Part shown: positions 18,308-26,910 of the stretch, piece by piece
Layout of the letters: every line of letters begins with the position of its first letter
How positions within the stretch are numbered: position 1 is the stretch's first letter
Notes under the pieces: generated by a model
What the model was told of the DNA's origin: nothing
The model's database searches: none
The model's input: only the letters and a program-made list of their open reading frames with translations
NCBI RefSeq assembly: GCF_025725665.1
Contig: NZ_CP107009.1
Location: 3,782,001 to 3,846,000 of the forward strand
Source of the DNA: Halomonas sp. LR3S48
GTDB lineage: Bacteria > Pseudomonadota > Gammaproteobacteria > Pseudomonadales > Halomonadaceae
DNA length: 64,000 nucleotides
Direction: 5' to 3'
Position numbers and translations under genes: made by a program

Positions 18308-19176
18308 GAGGCGCCCTCCTCGAGAGTGGTACGCACCGACCACAGCTCGGGGAAGAACTGCAGGTCCAGCGCCTTGGCCAGAAAGGAGACCCCGCCTGTA
18401 CCGCCGGTACCGGGCTTCTGGCCGATGATGCGCTCCACGGTCTTGAGGTGGCTGAAGCGCCACTGATGGAAGTGGTACTCGGTGTCGACCAGCTTCTCGG
18501 CCAGTTCGTAGAGTTCCCAGTGATGCTCGGTGTCGCGGTAGATCGCCGCCCAGGCCTGCTCCACCTCTTCGCAGGGCCGGTAGGGCTCCGACCAGTCGCG
18601 TTCGACGACCGAAGCGGGAAGTTCGAAGCCGCGCCGAGCCAGCAGCTGCAGGCTGATGTCGTAGAGGCTCGGCGCATGCAGCACCTCGCTGAGTCGCCGG
18701 TAGCGGTCCGGATGACGGCGGTGAACCTCGACCATGGCGGCATTCTTGTTGCCGAGCAGGAACTCCAGCTCGCGGTACTGGTACGACTGCAAACCGGAGC
18801 TTTGCCCCAGGCTGTCGCGAAAGCGCGCGTAATCCGCCGGCGTCAGGGTCACCAGCACCTCCCAGGCACTGATCATCTGCGCCTGGATCCGCGCCACGCG
18901 CGTGAGCATCTTGAACGCCGGGCGCAGCCGATCGGCAGCAATGTGGGCGGCAGCCGCATGGGCCTCGTGCAGGCACTGCTTGAGCCACAGCTCCGAGACT
19001 TGATGGATGACGATGAACAGCATCTCGTCATGTTCTTCGGTGCCCGGTTGCTGTGCCGACAGCAGTGGCCCCAGCTGCAGATAGTCGCCGTAGCTCATCG
19101 GCTGGTCCCAGTGCACCTGCTCTTGCGAGAGATCCACGCTGGCGCTGCGAGCCGGCTCTTCCTTCCGCTTGGCCAT
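18304..19176 (-). CDS. kynA: Tryptophan 2,3-dioxygenase
   Basis: A 290-residue haem enzyme, first step of tryptophan breakdown to N-formylkynurenine. Visible family marks are YGDYLQL, EMLFIVIHQVSELWLKQ (distal histidine region) and HHWELYELAEKLVDTEYHFHQWRFSHLKTVERIIG with the proximal histidine. The ATG at 19176 is chosen because GGAG stands seven bases before it; an ATG two codons earlier touches that site. It heads the kynABU operon and diverges from a LysR gene. Confidence 0.96.
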   Translation of the reverse strand: MAKRKEEPARSASVDLSQEQVHWDQPMSYGDYLQLGPLLSAQQPGTEEHDEMLFIVIHQVSELWLKQCLHEAHAAAAHIAADRLRPAFKMLTRVARIQAQMISAWEVLVTLTPADYARFRDSLGQSSGLQSYQYRELEFLLGNKNAAMVEVHRRHPDRYRRLSEVLHAPSLYDISLQLLARRGFELPASVVERDWSEPYRPCEEVEQAWAAIYRDTEHHWELYELAEKLVDTEYHFHQWRFSHLKTVERIIGQKPGTGGTGGVSFLAKALDLQFFPELWSVRTTLEEGAS

Positions 19177-19270
19177 GGTCATTCTCCACCGTCGTCTTTC
19201 CGTCAGTGTACGAAGGTGCTGGCGACATTGAAATTTGATAAAAAGACATCTTTCCATGAAATAAAATAAT

Positions 19271-20173
19271 ATGACGACGCGACTCAGCACTCGCCAGATG
19301 CAGATGATGGTGGCCATCGCCGATGCCGGCAGCATGTCCGATGCCGCCGTGCAGCTCGGCTTGACCCAATCGGCACTCAGCCACCGGCTCAAGGAGGCGG
19401 AGCGCCTGCTGGGGGCCGCACTGTTCACCCGCGGCCAGCGTCGGCTGAACCCGACGCAGGCGGGCAGGCGGCTGCTGCATGCCGCCCGCGGCGTGCTGGC
19501 CGAACTGGAGCGCACCGAGCAGGACATCCAGCGCTTGGCCGTCGGCATCGAAGAGGTAGTGCGTCTGGGAGTCGAGGCATGTGGCGGCTACCACTGGCTG
19601 CCCGGCTGCCTGGCCACCTTTGCTGCAAGCCATCCGAGTATCGGCGTGGAAGTCGTGCCGGATGTCTCGCTGGATCCCTGCCGGGCGCTGCGACAGGGTC
19701 ATGTGGACCTGGTCCTGGTCGCCGGCAGTCATCCGCCCACAGGGTTCGAGGCCGTCTCGCTGCGCCGCGACGAATTGCGCCTGGTCGTGCCTCGGGGCCA
19801 CGCCCTGGCCCAGCGTGACTGGGCCAGCGCCGAGGAGGTGGCCGCCGAACCCTACGTCGCCTACCACACCACCCCGGAGAAGGGGCGCGAGTACGAGCAG
19901 CTGTTCAGCCCCGCCGGCGTACTACCAGCACGGGTGATCAGCGCCGGCGTGACCGACGCTGTACTGGCCTTGGTGCGCGGCGGCCTGGGTGTGAGCATCC
20001 TGCCGGCCTGGACGCTCGCACCGCACTTGGCGCAGGGTGAGCTGGCCTCGGTCGCCCTGACAGAGCGGGGGCTCTATCTCAACTGGTACCTGGTGATGCG
20101 CCAGGGGGAAGCCGTGGCGTCGGCCGCCAGGCGACTGGCCCGCACGCTAGACGACCTTCACGGCGAGAGCTGA
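19271..20173 (+). CDS. LysR-family regulator, divergent from the kyn operon
   Basis: A 300-residue LysR protein with HTH at about 4-62 (DAAVQLGLTQSALSHRLKEAERLLG) and an effector domain with VRLGVEACGGYHWLP. The divergent position 94 bases from kynA makes it the probable kyn regulator, although many proteobacteria use an Lrp-type KynR instead. No Shine-Dalgarno sequence is apparent before the ATG; the leader is AT-rich, so expression may be weak. Confidence 0.86.
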   Translation: MTTRLSTRQMQMMVAIADAGSMSDAAVQLGLTQSALSHRLKEAERLLGAALFTRGQRRLNPTQAGRRLLHAARGVLAELERTEQDIQRLAVGIEEVVRLGVEACGGYHWLPGCLATFAASHPSIGVEVVPDVSLDPCRALRQGHVDLVLVAGSHPPTGFEAVSLRRDELRLVVPRGHALAQRDWASAEEVAAEPYVAYHTTPEKGREYEQLFSPAGVLPARVISAGVTDAVLALVRGGLGVSILPAWTLAPHLAQGELASVALTERGLYLNWYLVMRQGEAVASAARRLARTLDDLHGES

Positions 20174-20177
20174 ACGA

Positions 20178-21656
20178 TCAAGTCCCGCAGAAAGTGCGGA
20201 AGACCCGTTCGGTGGGTTCGGCCGGGCGCGTGTACTCCTCTCTCCCGGGTTGATCGTCGAAGGGGTGGGTGACGACATCGAGCAGCGTCTCGAAGGGGCC
20301 GAAGTCGTTTTCGTCCATGGCCGCGGTGAGCGCCTGCTGCACGCGGTGGTTGCGCGGGATGAAGGCCGGGTTGGCCAGACGCATCTGGCGCGTTCGCTCA
20401 CCTTCGGGCAGCGGCTCCTGGGCGAGCCGCTGGCGCCACTCCTCGAGCCAGCCGGCGATCTCCTCGGGGCGTTCGAACAGGGCCACCAGCGAAGCCTCCG
20501 CCTCGGCGTTCTCGGCGGCATCCGCCAGGCGGCGAAAGGCCAGGGTGAAGTCGGCGCGGCCGCGATGCATGGACGCCAACAACGCCTCTATCAGCGTCTT
20601 GTCCTCGGGCTGCGCCTGATGCAGGCCGAGTTTGGCGCGCATCACATCGAGCCATTCCGCCTCATGCTGCTCAGGGTAACGATGCAGCAGCTCGGTGGCC
20701 TGCTTCACCGCGCGGTCGCTATCCTCGTCGATCAGCGGCAGCAGGGTCTCGGCCAGGCGCGCCAGGTTCCACTGGGCGATCCACGGCTGGTTGGCGTAAG
20801 CGTAGCGCCCGCCCTCGTCGATGGAGCTGAACACCATCTGCGGCTCGTACTGTTCCATGAAGGCGCAGGGCCCGAAGTCGATGGTCTCGCCCGAGACCGA
20901 GGTATTGTCGGTATTCATCACGCCGTGGATGAAGCCGACGCCCATCCACTTGGCGACCAGGGCCGCCTGGCGCGCCTGTACCGCCTCCAGCAGCCCCAAG
21001 TAGCGCTCGCCACCCTCACGTTCAGTGAGTTCGGGATAGTGCCGCTCGATGACGTGATCGGCCAGTTCACGCACGCCCTCGAAGTCGCCGCGAGCGGCGA
21101 AATACTGGAAGGTACCCACGCGGATGTGGCTGGCGGCTACGCGGGTGAGGATGGCCCCCGGCTCGGGGATGCCGCGCACCACCCGTTCACCGGTAGTCAC
21201 CGCGGCAAGCGCCCGGGTGGTGGGAATGCCCAAGGCATGCATCGCCTCGCTGACCAGGTACTCGCGCAGCACCGGGCCCAGCGGTGCACGACCGTCGCCG
21301 CCGCGCGAGAACGGCGTGCGCCCCGCGCCCTTGAGCTGGATGTCGCGCAGCCGGCCGTCGCAGTCGGTCACCTCGCCCAGCAATACGGCACGGCCGTCGC
21401 CCAGTCGCGGGACGAAGCCACCGAACTGGTGCCCGGCATAGGCCTGGGCCAGCGGCTCCGAGCCGCGCGGCACTACGTTGCCGGAGAACCATACCGCCGC
21501 CTCTTCGGCATCGAAGGCGGAAAGTTCGAAGCCGAGCGCCTCGGCCAGTGGCCGATTGAAGGCGACCAGGTGCGGCTCACGCACGGGCACCGGTTCGAAG
21601 CGCTCGAAGAAGCGCTCCGGCAGGCGGGCATAGCGAAGAGTGAAAGGGGGAAACAT
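20178..21656 (-). CDS. selO: Protein adenylyltransferase SelO (YdiU/UPF0061 family)
   Basis: A 492-residue pseudokinase-fold enzyme that transfers AMP to protein hydroxyls. Family marks are AYAGHQFGGFVPRLGDGRAVLLGEV, LKGAGRTPFSRGGDGRAPLGPVLREYL, GVMNTDNTSVSGETIDFGPCAFME and the C-terminal NPAFIPRNHRVQQAL. The ATG at 21656 has GGAG five bases upstream; an upstream GTG is less likely. In the family the C-terminal tail often holds Cys or Sec. Here it ends RVFRTFCGT, so a cysteine remains and no selenocysteine is needed. Confidence 0.94.
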   Translation of the reverse strand: MFPPFTLRYARLPERFFERFEPVPVREPHLVAFNRPLAEALGFELSAFDAEEAAVWFSGNVVPRGSEPLAQAYAGHQFGGFVPRLGDGRAVLLGEVTDCDGRLRDIQLKGAGRTPFSRGGDGRAPLGPVLREYLVSEAMHALGIPTTRALAAVTTGERVVRGIPEPGAILTRVAASHIRVGTFQYFAARGDFEGVRELADHVIERHYPELTEREGGERYLGLLEAVQARQAALVAKWMGVGFIHGVMNTDNTSVSGETIDFGPCAFMEQYEPQMVFSSIDEGGRYAYANQPWIAQWNLARLAETLLPLIDEDSDRAVKQATELLHRYPEQHEAEWLDVMRAKLGLHQAQPEDKTLIEALLASMHRGRADFTLAFRRLADAAENAEAEASLVALFERPEEIAGWLEEWRQRLAQEPLPEGERTRQMRLANPAFIPRNHRVQQALTAAMDENDFGPFETLLDVVTHPFDDQPGREEYTRPAEPTERVFRTFCGT

Positions 21657-21744
21657 GGCGGCTCCACTGGCGTTCCTGCCCGTCACTTTAGGCGTGCAGA
21701 GGTCGAAAATCGAGCGCGGCGCCTCTCGTACGCCGCTGGCACCC

Positions 21745-22428
21745 CTAACCGGTGGCAGTCGCGGGATTCTCGAACTCGCGAATGCTGGCCACGAAGTCGC
21801 TGAAGCGCTCGCCCTGGATCAGCACGTGGTCGCGCAGGGCATGCTCCGCCGCCGCCGGATCGCCGGCTTCGATGGCTGCCACCACGGTCCGATGCTCACG
21901 CAGTGAACTGTGCATGCGCTGGCGCACCTTGAGCTGCAGGCGACGATACGGCTTGAGCCGTTGCTTGAGCTGGCGGGCCTCGCTGAGCAGGAAACCGTTG
22001 TGGCTGGCGCGATAGATGCAGTCGTGGAAGGCTTCGTTCTCGTAGTAGTACTCGTCGGTGTCACCGGCCAGGGCGGCGGCCTCGCAGCGCTCCAGCGCAC
22101 CGCGCAGCTCGGCGAGCTCGGTGTCGCTGATGCGCCGCGCCGCCAGGCGTCCGCACATACCCTCCAGCTCGGCCATGACTTCGAACATTTCGATCAACTG
22201 GTTGATGCCCACCCGCGCCACGAAGGTGCCCTTCTTCGGCATCACCGTGACCAGCCCGCTGGCCACGAGCTGCTGGATCGCCTCGCGCACTGGCGTGCGC
22301 GAGACATTGAATTCGCGGCCCAGCGCCTCGGGGTCGAGCCGTTCGCCGGGCGCCAATCGCCCGTTGATGATGGCGTTCTCCAGCGAGTCGCGCAGTCGCT
22401 GCGCATTGGAGCGCTTGGCGTTGGCCAT
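21745..22428 (-). CDS. matR: GntR-family regulator, FCD subfamily, of malonate use (MatR-like)
   Basis: A 227-residue protein with a GntR winged helix (about 5-72, with FNVSRTPVREAIQQLVASGLV) and an all-helical FCD effector domain whose metal-ligand histidines lie in FHDCIYRASHN, LREHRTVVAAIEAGD and HALRDHV. The ATG at 22428 has GGGAGGT six bases upstream. It diverges from a malonate transport and activation operon, as matR does in rhizobial mat loci, and the shared promoter holds two GTATAC palindromes. Naming is by context and architecture. Confidence 0.83.
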   Translation of the reverse strand: MANAKRSNAQRLRDSLENAIINGRLAPGERLDPEALGREFNVSRTPVREAIQQLVASGLVTVMPKKGTFVARVGINQLIEMFEVMAELEGMCGRLAARRISDTELAELRGALERCEAAALAGDTDEYYYENEAFHDCIYRASHNGFLLSEARQLKQRLKPYRRLQLKVRQRMHSSLREHRTVVAAIEAGDPAAAEHALRDHVLIQGERFSDFVASIREFENPATATG

Positions 22429-22493
22429 GGGCATACCTCCCTCGATATCGACCGCTAGCGTCGGCCTTCTATTCACTGTAACGAATTTGACAT

Positions 22494-22524
22494 CAGTATA
22501 CGCAACAGCTATTGAAGTATACAT
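22494..22524. promoter_or_regulatory. Candidate MatR operators: two GTATAC palindromes 21 bases apart
   Basis: GTATAC occurs at 22496-22501 and again at 22517-22522, exactly two helical turns apart, in the matR-dctP gap. FCD-type GntR proteins commonly bind a TGTATACA-like core, and to my recollection the rhizobial MatR site has that same GTATAC centre. A third symmetry, CAGCG-T-CGCTG, follows at 22525-22535. Binding is inferred. Confidence 0.6.
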
Positions 22525-22587
22525 CAGCGTCGCTGATAAACATCACAAGCATGAAAGCACACAACAACAACCTCGTGGAGACGCCAA

Positions 22588-23583
22588 ATGCAACGCCATA
22601 CCCTACCCCTTGCTGCCCTGGCACTAGCCCTCGCCGTCAGTAGCGCCGCTTCCGCCAATACCGTGCTGCGCGCCTCGCACCAGTTCCCCGGTGGCCAGGG
22701 CGACGTGCGCGACGAGATGGTGCAGATGATGGCCCGCCAGGTAGCCGAGGCCGATGTTGGCCTCGAGATCCAGGTCCACCCGGGCCAGTCCCTGTTCAAG
22801 GCCAACGAGCAGTGGAGCGCCCTGACCCGTGGGCGACTCGACATCACCTCGCTGCCGCTCGACTACGCCAGCGGCCGCCACCCTGAGTTCTCCGCCACAC
22901 TGATGCCGGGGCTGGTGCGCAACCATGAGCACGCCCAGCGCCTCAACGACTCCGAATTCATGGAGATGATCAAGGAGGTGATCCAGGAGGGCGGCGCGCG
23001 CGTGCTGGCCGACGCCTGGCTCTCGGGCGGCTTCGCCTCCAGCGAGCAGTGCATCACCTCGCCGGACACCGTGCAGGGGCAAAACCTGCGCGCCGCCGGC
23101 CCGGCCTTCGAGCAGATGCTGGAGGAGGCCGGCGCGTCGATCGCCTCGATGCCCTCCTCTGAGGTCTATACCGCCATGCAGACCGGCGTACTGGACGCCG
23201 CCAACACCTCATCAATGTCGTTCATCTCCTTCCGCCTCTACGAGCAGGTCGACTGCCTGACCGAGCCAGGCGACTTTGCGCTGTGGTTCATGTACGAGCC
23301 GATCCTGATCTCCGAACAGACCTGGCAAAAGCTCAACGAAGAGCAGCAGCAGGCGCTGACCGAGGCCGGCCAGGCCGCGGAGGAGTTCTTCGCCGCCGAA
23401 GCCGCCGCCATCGACCAGGAGATGGTGAAGGTCTATGAGGAGAACGGCGTCGAGGTGGTGCGCATGAGCAAGGAGGACTACGACGCCTGGCTCGAGATCG
23501 CCCGCCAGACCTCCTACAAGAACTTCGCCGAGAGCGTGCCCAATGGCCAGGCGATCATCGACGCGGCCCTGGCCGTCGAGTGA
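22588..23583 (+). CDS. TRAP transporter solute-binding protein, probably for malonate (DctP family)
   Basis: A 331-residue periplasmic protein with a signal peptide (about 1-24, ending SSAASA) and a DctP fold. Cysteines in SSEQCITSPD and EQVDCLTEPGDF could form a disulfide. GTGGAG precedes the ATG at 22588. As first gene of an operon ending in malonyl-CoA synthetase and decarboxylase, it most likely binds malonate. This TRAP set replaces the MatC carrier of rhizobia. Confidence 0.9.
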   Translation: MQRHTLPLAALALALAVSSAASANTVLRASHQFPGGQGDVRDEMVQMMARQVAEADVGLEIQVHPGQSLFKANEQWSALTRGRLDITSLPLDYASGRHPEFSATLMPGLVRNHEHAQRLNDSEFMEMIKEVIQEGGARVLADAWLSGGFASSEQCITSPDTVQGQNLRAAGPAFEQMLEEAGASIASMPSSEVYTAMQTGVLDAANTSSMSFISFRLYEQVDCLTEPGDFALWFMYEPILISEQTWQKLNEEQQQALTEAGQAAEEFFAAEAAAIDQEMVKVYEENGVEVVRMSKEDYDAWLEIARQTSYKNFAESVPNGQAIIDAALAVE

Positions 23584-23608
23584 CGCCCAGCCCTTCCCTG
23601 CGTGAGCC

Positions 23609-23631
23609 GGGCCACCCGCAACGGGTGGCCC
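23609..23631 (+). terminator. Intercistronic hairpin between dctP and dctQ of the malonate operon
   Basis: A nine-base stem, GGGCCACCC at 23609-23617 and GGGTGGCCC at 23623-23631, with loop GCAAC stands 25 bases after the dctP stop. There is no T run. The position matches the hairpin of the other TRAP operon in this window, suggesting differential expression of the binding protein. Confidence 0.6.
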
Positions 23632-23657
23632 CCCATTTCGACCCCCGGGAGGACTGC

Positions 23658-24179
23658 ATGGCCATGGCCCACTCTCAGCCCCTTGCTCAACGCTTCGGCG
23701 TCGTCGGCGCCTATATCGGCCTGATGGATCGACTCTCACGCCTGCTGGCCTATGTGGCAGGCATCCTGTTCATTGCCGGGGTCACCGTGATCTGCCAGAT
23801 GGTGTTCGTGCGCTATGTGCTCGGCATGAGCACAAGCTGGCAGACCGAGTTCACCGTGCTTGCGGTCACCGCCGCCATGCTGCTGGGCAGTCCCTACGTG
23901 CTGATGACCGGTGGCCACGTGGCGATCACCATCCTGCCGGACGCCCTGGGCGGCATCGCGCGTCGGCTGATGCGGCTGGCCGCGGCCCTGTGCGGCCTCG
24001 CTTTCTGCGCGGCCCTGGCCTCCGCCTCCTGGTTCTACGTCTGGGAAGCCTGGGAGGGCGGCTGGACCACCGGCACGGTGTGGAACCCGCCGCTGTGGCC
24101 CGGCCTGGTGCCGATGGCCGTTGGCACCACACAGCTGTCACTGCAGTACGTGGCTGAAATTCTGCGCGGGGAGGGCTGA
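23658..24179 (+). CDS. TRAP transporter small permease (DctQ family), malonate operon
   Basis: A 173-residue four-span membrane protein with the DctQ-type WQTEFTVLAVTAAMLLGSPYVLMTGGHVAI segment. The ATG at 23658 is chosen because GGGAGG lies five bases before it; an earlier GTG overlapping dctP would read through the intercistronic hairpin. It is followed after two bases by dctM. Confidence 0.9.
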   Translation: MAMAHSQPLAQRFGVVGAYIGLMDRLSRLLAYVAGILFIAGVTVICQMVFVRYVLGMSTSWQTEFTVLAVTAAMLLGSPYVLMTGGHVAITILPDALGGIARRLMRLAAALCGLAFCAALASASWFYVWEAWEGGWTTGTVWNPPLWPGLVPMAVGTTQLSLQYVAEILRGEG

Positions 24180-24181
24180 GC

Positions 24182-25516
24182 ATGGATCCGACTACGCTGG
24201 GGATAATCGTCGCCGTCGCCCTGATCGTGTTGATGGCGATCGGCACGCCCATCGCCTTCGCCCTGGGCGGCGTTTCATTGCTGGCATTGATCTACGACCG
24301 CGGCCTGCCCGAGCTCATCTATTTCGGCGAGACCTTCTTCGACCGCATCGCCGAGTTCGGCTTCGTCGCCATCCCCATGTTCATCCTGATGGGCGCCGCG
24401 GTGGCCTCGTCGCCCACCGGACGCGACCTCTACCGTTCGCTGGACCTGTGGATGGGCCGGCTGCCGGGCGGGCTCGCCGTGTCCAACATCGGTGCCTGTA
24501 CCATTTTCTCCGCACTCTCTGGCTCGTCGCCGGCCACCTGTGCCGCCATCGGCAAGATGGGCATCCCCGAGATGCGCACCCGCGGCTACCCCGATGGCGT
24601 CGCGGCGGGCTGCATCGCCGCCGGCGGCACCCTGGGCATCCTCATCCCGCCCTCGGTGACCATGATCATCTACGGCATCTCCACCGAGACCTCGATCGGG
24701 CGGCTGTTCATCGCCGGGGTGGTACCGGGCTTCATGCTGGCCGGGCTGTTCATGGCCTGGACGATGATCGCCTGCAGGCTGGCCGGAGGTTACGCCAACC
24801 CGCTGGCGCAGGCCGCCGGCCAGATGAAGGAGACCGTCAAGGCCAACGTCGACGCCAACCTCAAGGCACTGGTGCGCGTGCTGCCCTTCCTGGCGGTAGT
24901 CGGCGGCATACTGTTCGCCCTTTATGGCGGCGTGGCCACGCCCTCCGAGGCCGCCGGTGTCGGCGCCTTCCTGTGCCTGGCGCTGGCCGTGATCATCTAC
25001 CGCATGTGGCAGGTGGGGCCGATCAAGCTGATCATGCGCGACTCGCTGCGCGAGAGCGTGATGATCATGCTGGTGATCGCCTGCGCCGAGGTGTTCGCCT
25101 ATGCCCTCTCCTCGCTGTTCATCACCCAGACCGTGGCCGGTGCCATCGCCGAGCTGGAGGTCAACCGCTGGGTGCTGATGGGCGTGATCAACCTGTTCCT
25201 GCTGGTCGCCGGCTTCTTCCTGCCGCCGGTGGCGGTGATCGTGATGACCGCGCCGATCCTGCTGCCGATCATCCTGGCCGCCAATTTCGACCCCTACTGG
25301 TTCGCGGTGATCCTGACCATCAACCTGGAGATCGGCCTGATCACACCGCCAGTGGGCTTGAACCTGTTCATCATCAAGGGCATCGCGCCGGACATCTCGC
25401 TGCGCGACATCCTCATGGGCAGCCTGCCCTACGCCCTGTGCATGGTGCTCGGTATCTTGCTGCTGTGCTTCTTCCCGGGCATTGCCCTGTGGCTGCCTAA
25501 CCTGATCATGGGCTGA
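24182..25516 (+). CDS. TRAP transporter large permease (DctM family), malonate operon
   Basis: A 444-residue protein with about twelve spans and the DctM marks FSALSGSSPATCAAIGKMGIPEM, GGTLGILIPPSVTMIIYGI, TPSEAAGVGAF and LITPPVGLNLFIIKGI. It forms the sodium-coupled channel with the preceding small permease. The decarboxylase gene follows after 14 bases. Confidence 0.92.
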   Translation: MDPTTLGIIVAVALIVLMAIGTPIAFALGGVSLLALIYDRGLPELIYFGETFFDRIAEFGFVAIPMFILMGAAVASSPTGRDLYRSLDLWMGRLPGGLAVSNIGACTIFSALSGSSPATCAAIGKMGIPEMRTRGYPDGVAAGCIAAGGTLGILIPPSVTMIIYGISTETSIGRLFIAGVVPGFMLAGLFMAWTMIACRLAGGYANPLAQAAGQMKETVKANVDANLKALVRVLPFLAVVGGILFALYGGVATPSEAAGVGAFLCLALAVIIYRMWQVGPIKLIMRDSLRESVMIMLVIACAEVFAYALSSLFITQTVAGAIAELEVNRWVLMGVINLFLLVAGFFLPPVAVIVMTAPILLPIILAANFDPYWFAVILTINLEIGLITPPVGLNLFIIKGIAPDISLRDILMGSLPYALCMVLGILLLCFFPGIALWLPNLIMG

Positions 25517-25530
25517 CTGAGAGTGGAATC

Positions 25531-26910
25531 ATGAACATGACCTTCCTGCAGGAGCTGTTCAACAGCATCACCCAGCGCGATGCCCGGCTCTGGCGCCGGC
25601 AGGGCGAGCTCAGCGCGCCCAACCACGCACAGATGCTGGCGGCCTGCCGGGCGCTGCTGGAAAGCGACGGCGAGGCCTCGAGCATCAGCCTGGCCAGCCG
25701 CGCGCTGTCCATGTACAACCGGCTGACGGAAGACGAGCGCACCCGCTTCTTCGAAGGCCTGGCCAGCGAATTCGCCGCCGACCCGGCGCGCATTGACGAG
25801 GCCTACGAGGCCTATCGCGAGCGGCGCGACAACCCCAGCCTGCATACCCTGTTCGACGCCTGCGAACCACGCCGCCAGGAGCTGTTCCGACGCCTCAACC
25901 TGGCCAGCAACGGTACCTACGAGCTGGTGCGCATGCGCGAAGGGCTGCTGGCCCGGTTACGCGACAGGGACGGCGACGACCGGCAGGAGCTCGACGCCAT
26001 CGACGCCGACTTTTCCCACCTGTTCGGTTCCTGGTTCAATCGCGGCTTCTTGATGCTCAAGCGCATCGACTGGAACACCCCGGCCTCGATCCTGGAGAAG
26101 ATCATTCGCTACGAGGCGGTGCACGAGATCCGCGACTGGGACGACCTGCGCCGACGCCTCGACGCCCGCGACCGGCGCTGCTTCGCCTTCTTCCACCCCG
26201 CCATCGGCGACGAGCCGCTGATCTTCGTCGAGGTCGCGCTGTGCAGGGGCCTGCCCGACCGCATCCAGCCCATCCTGTCGGGAGAGAGTGCCGGCGAGCG
26301 CAGCATCGACGACCCCGAAGCCGCCGATGCCGCTGCCTTCTTCGGCATCAGCAACTGCCAGACCGGCCTGCGCGGCATCTCCTTCGGCAACTTCCTGATC
26401 AAGCAGGTGGTGCAGGAACTCAAGCTGGAGCTGCCGCAGCTCAAGCACTTCGTCACGCTCTCGCCGGTGCCGGGCTTCGCTCACTGGCTCGCCGAGCAGC
26501 GCGACGACGACGCGCTGCCCGACGAGCTGAGCCAGGTACTGCACGAGCTCGACATCCCCGACTGGCATCTCGACCCCGCCCAAAGCGAACGCCTCAAGGC
26601 CGTAATCAAGCCGCTGGCGGCCCGCTATCTGGTCGAGGAGAAGAATGCCCGTGGCCTGCCGCTCAACCCGGTGGCACGCTTCCATCTGGGCAACGGCGCC
26701 GAGCTGCATCGCATCAACTGGCTCGGCGATATCTCGCCCAAGGGTTTGAAGCAGGCCGCCGGCCTCATGGTCAACTATCTCTACGTGCTCGACGACATCG
26801 AGCGCAACCATGAAAACTACACCGCCAACGCCACCGTGGTCTGTTCCAACGAGGTCCGCGACCTCAACCGCCGCGCCCGGAAGATGGCCAAGGGAGAGCC
26901 TGCCAAATGA
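25531..26910 (+). CDS. matA: Malonyl-CoA decarboxylase
   Basis: A 459-residue protein of the malonyl-CoA decarboxylase family, which turns malonyl-CoA into acetyl-CoA and carbon dioxide. The helical N-terminal domain (about 1-165) and the acetyltransferase-like C-terminal domain are both present, with ISNCQTGLRGISFGNFLIKQVV and FVTLSPVPGF holding family active-site residues. The length agrees with rhizobial MatA. The stop overlaps the matB start by four bases, so the activating and decarboxylating enzymes are coupled. Confidence 0.95.
   Translation: MNMTFLQELFNSITQRDARLWRRQGELSAPNHAQMLAACRALLESDGEASSISLASRALSMYNRLTEDERTRFFEGLASEFAADPARIDEAYEAYRERRDNPSLHTLFDACEPRRQELFRRLNLASNGTYELVRMREGLLARLRDRDGDDRQELDAIDADFSHLFGSWFNRGFLMLKRIDWNTPASILEKIIRYEAVHEIRDWDDLRRRLDARDRRCFAFFHPAIGDEPLIFVEVALCRGLPDRIQPILSGESAGERSIDDPEAADAAAFFGISNCQTGLRGISFGNFLIKQVVQELKLELPQLKHFVTLSPVPGFAHWLAEQRDDDALPDELSQVLHELDIPDWHLDPAQSERLKAVIKPLAARYLVEEKNARGLPLNPVARFHLGNGAELHRINWLGDISPKGLKQAAGLMVNYLYVLDDIERNHENYTANATVVCSNEVRDLNRRARKMAKGEPAK

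Noticed and set aside
24121..25500. A 459-codon plus-strand frame overlapping the second dctM
   Set aside because: It is an out-of-frame, histidine/arginine-rich reading of a well-supported permease gene.
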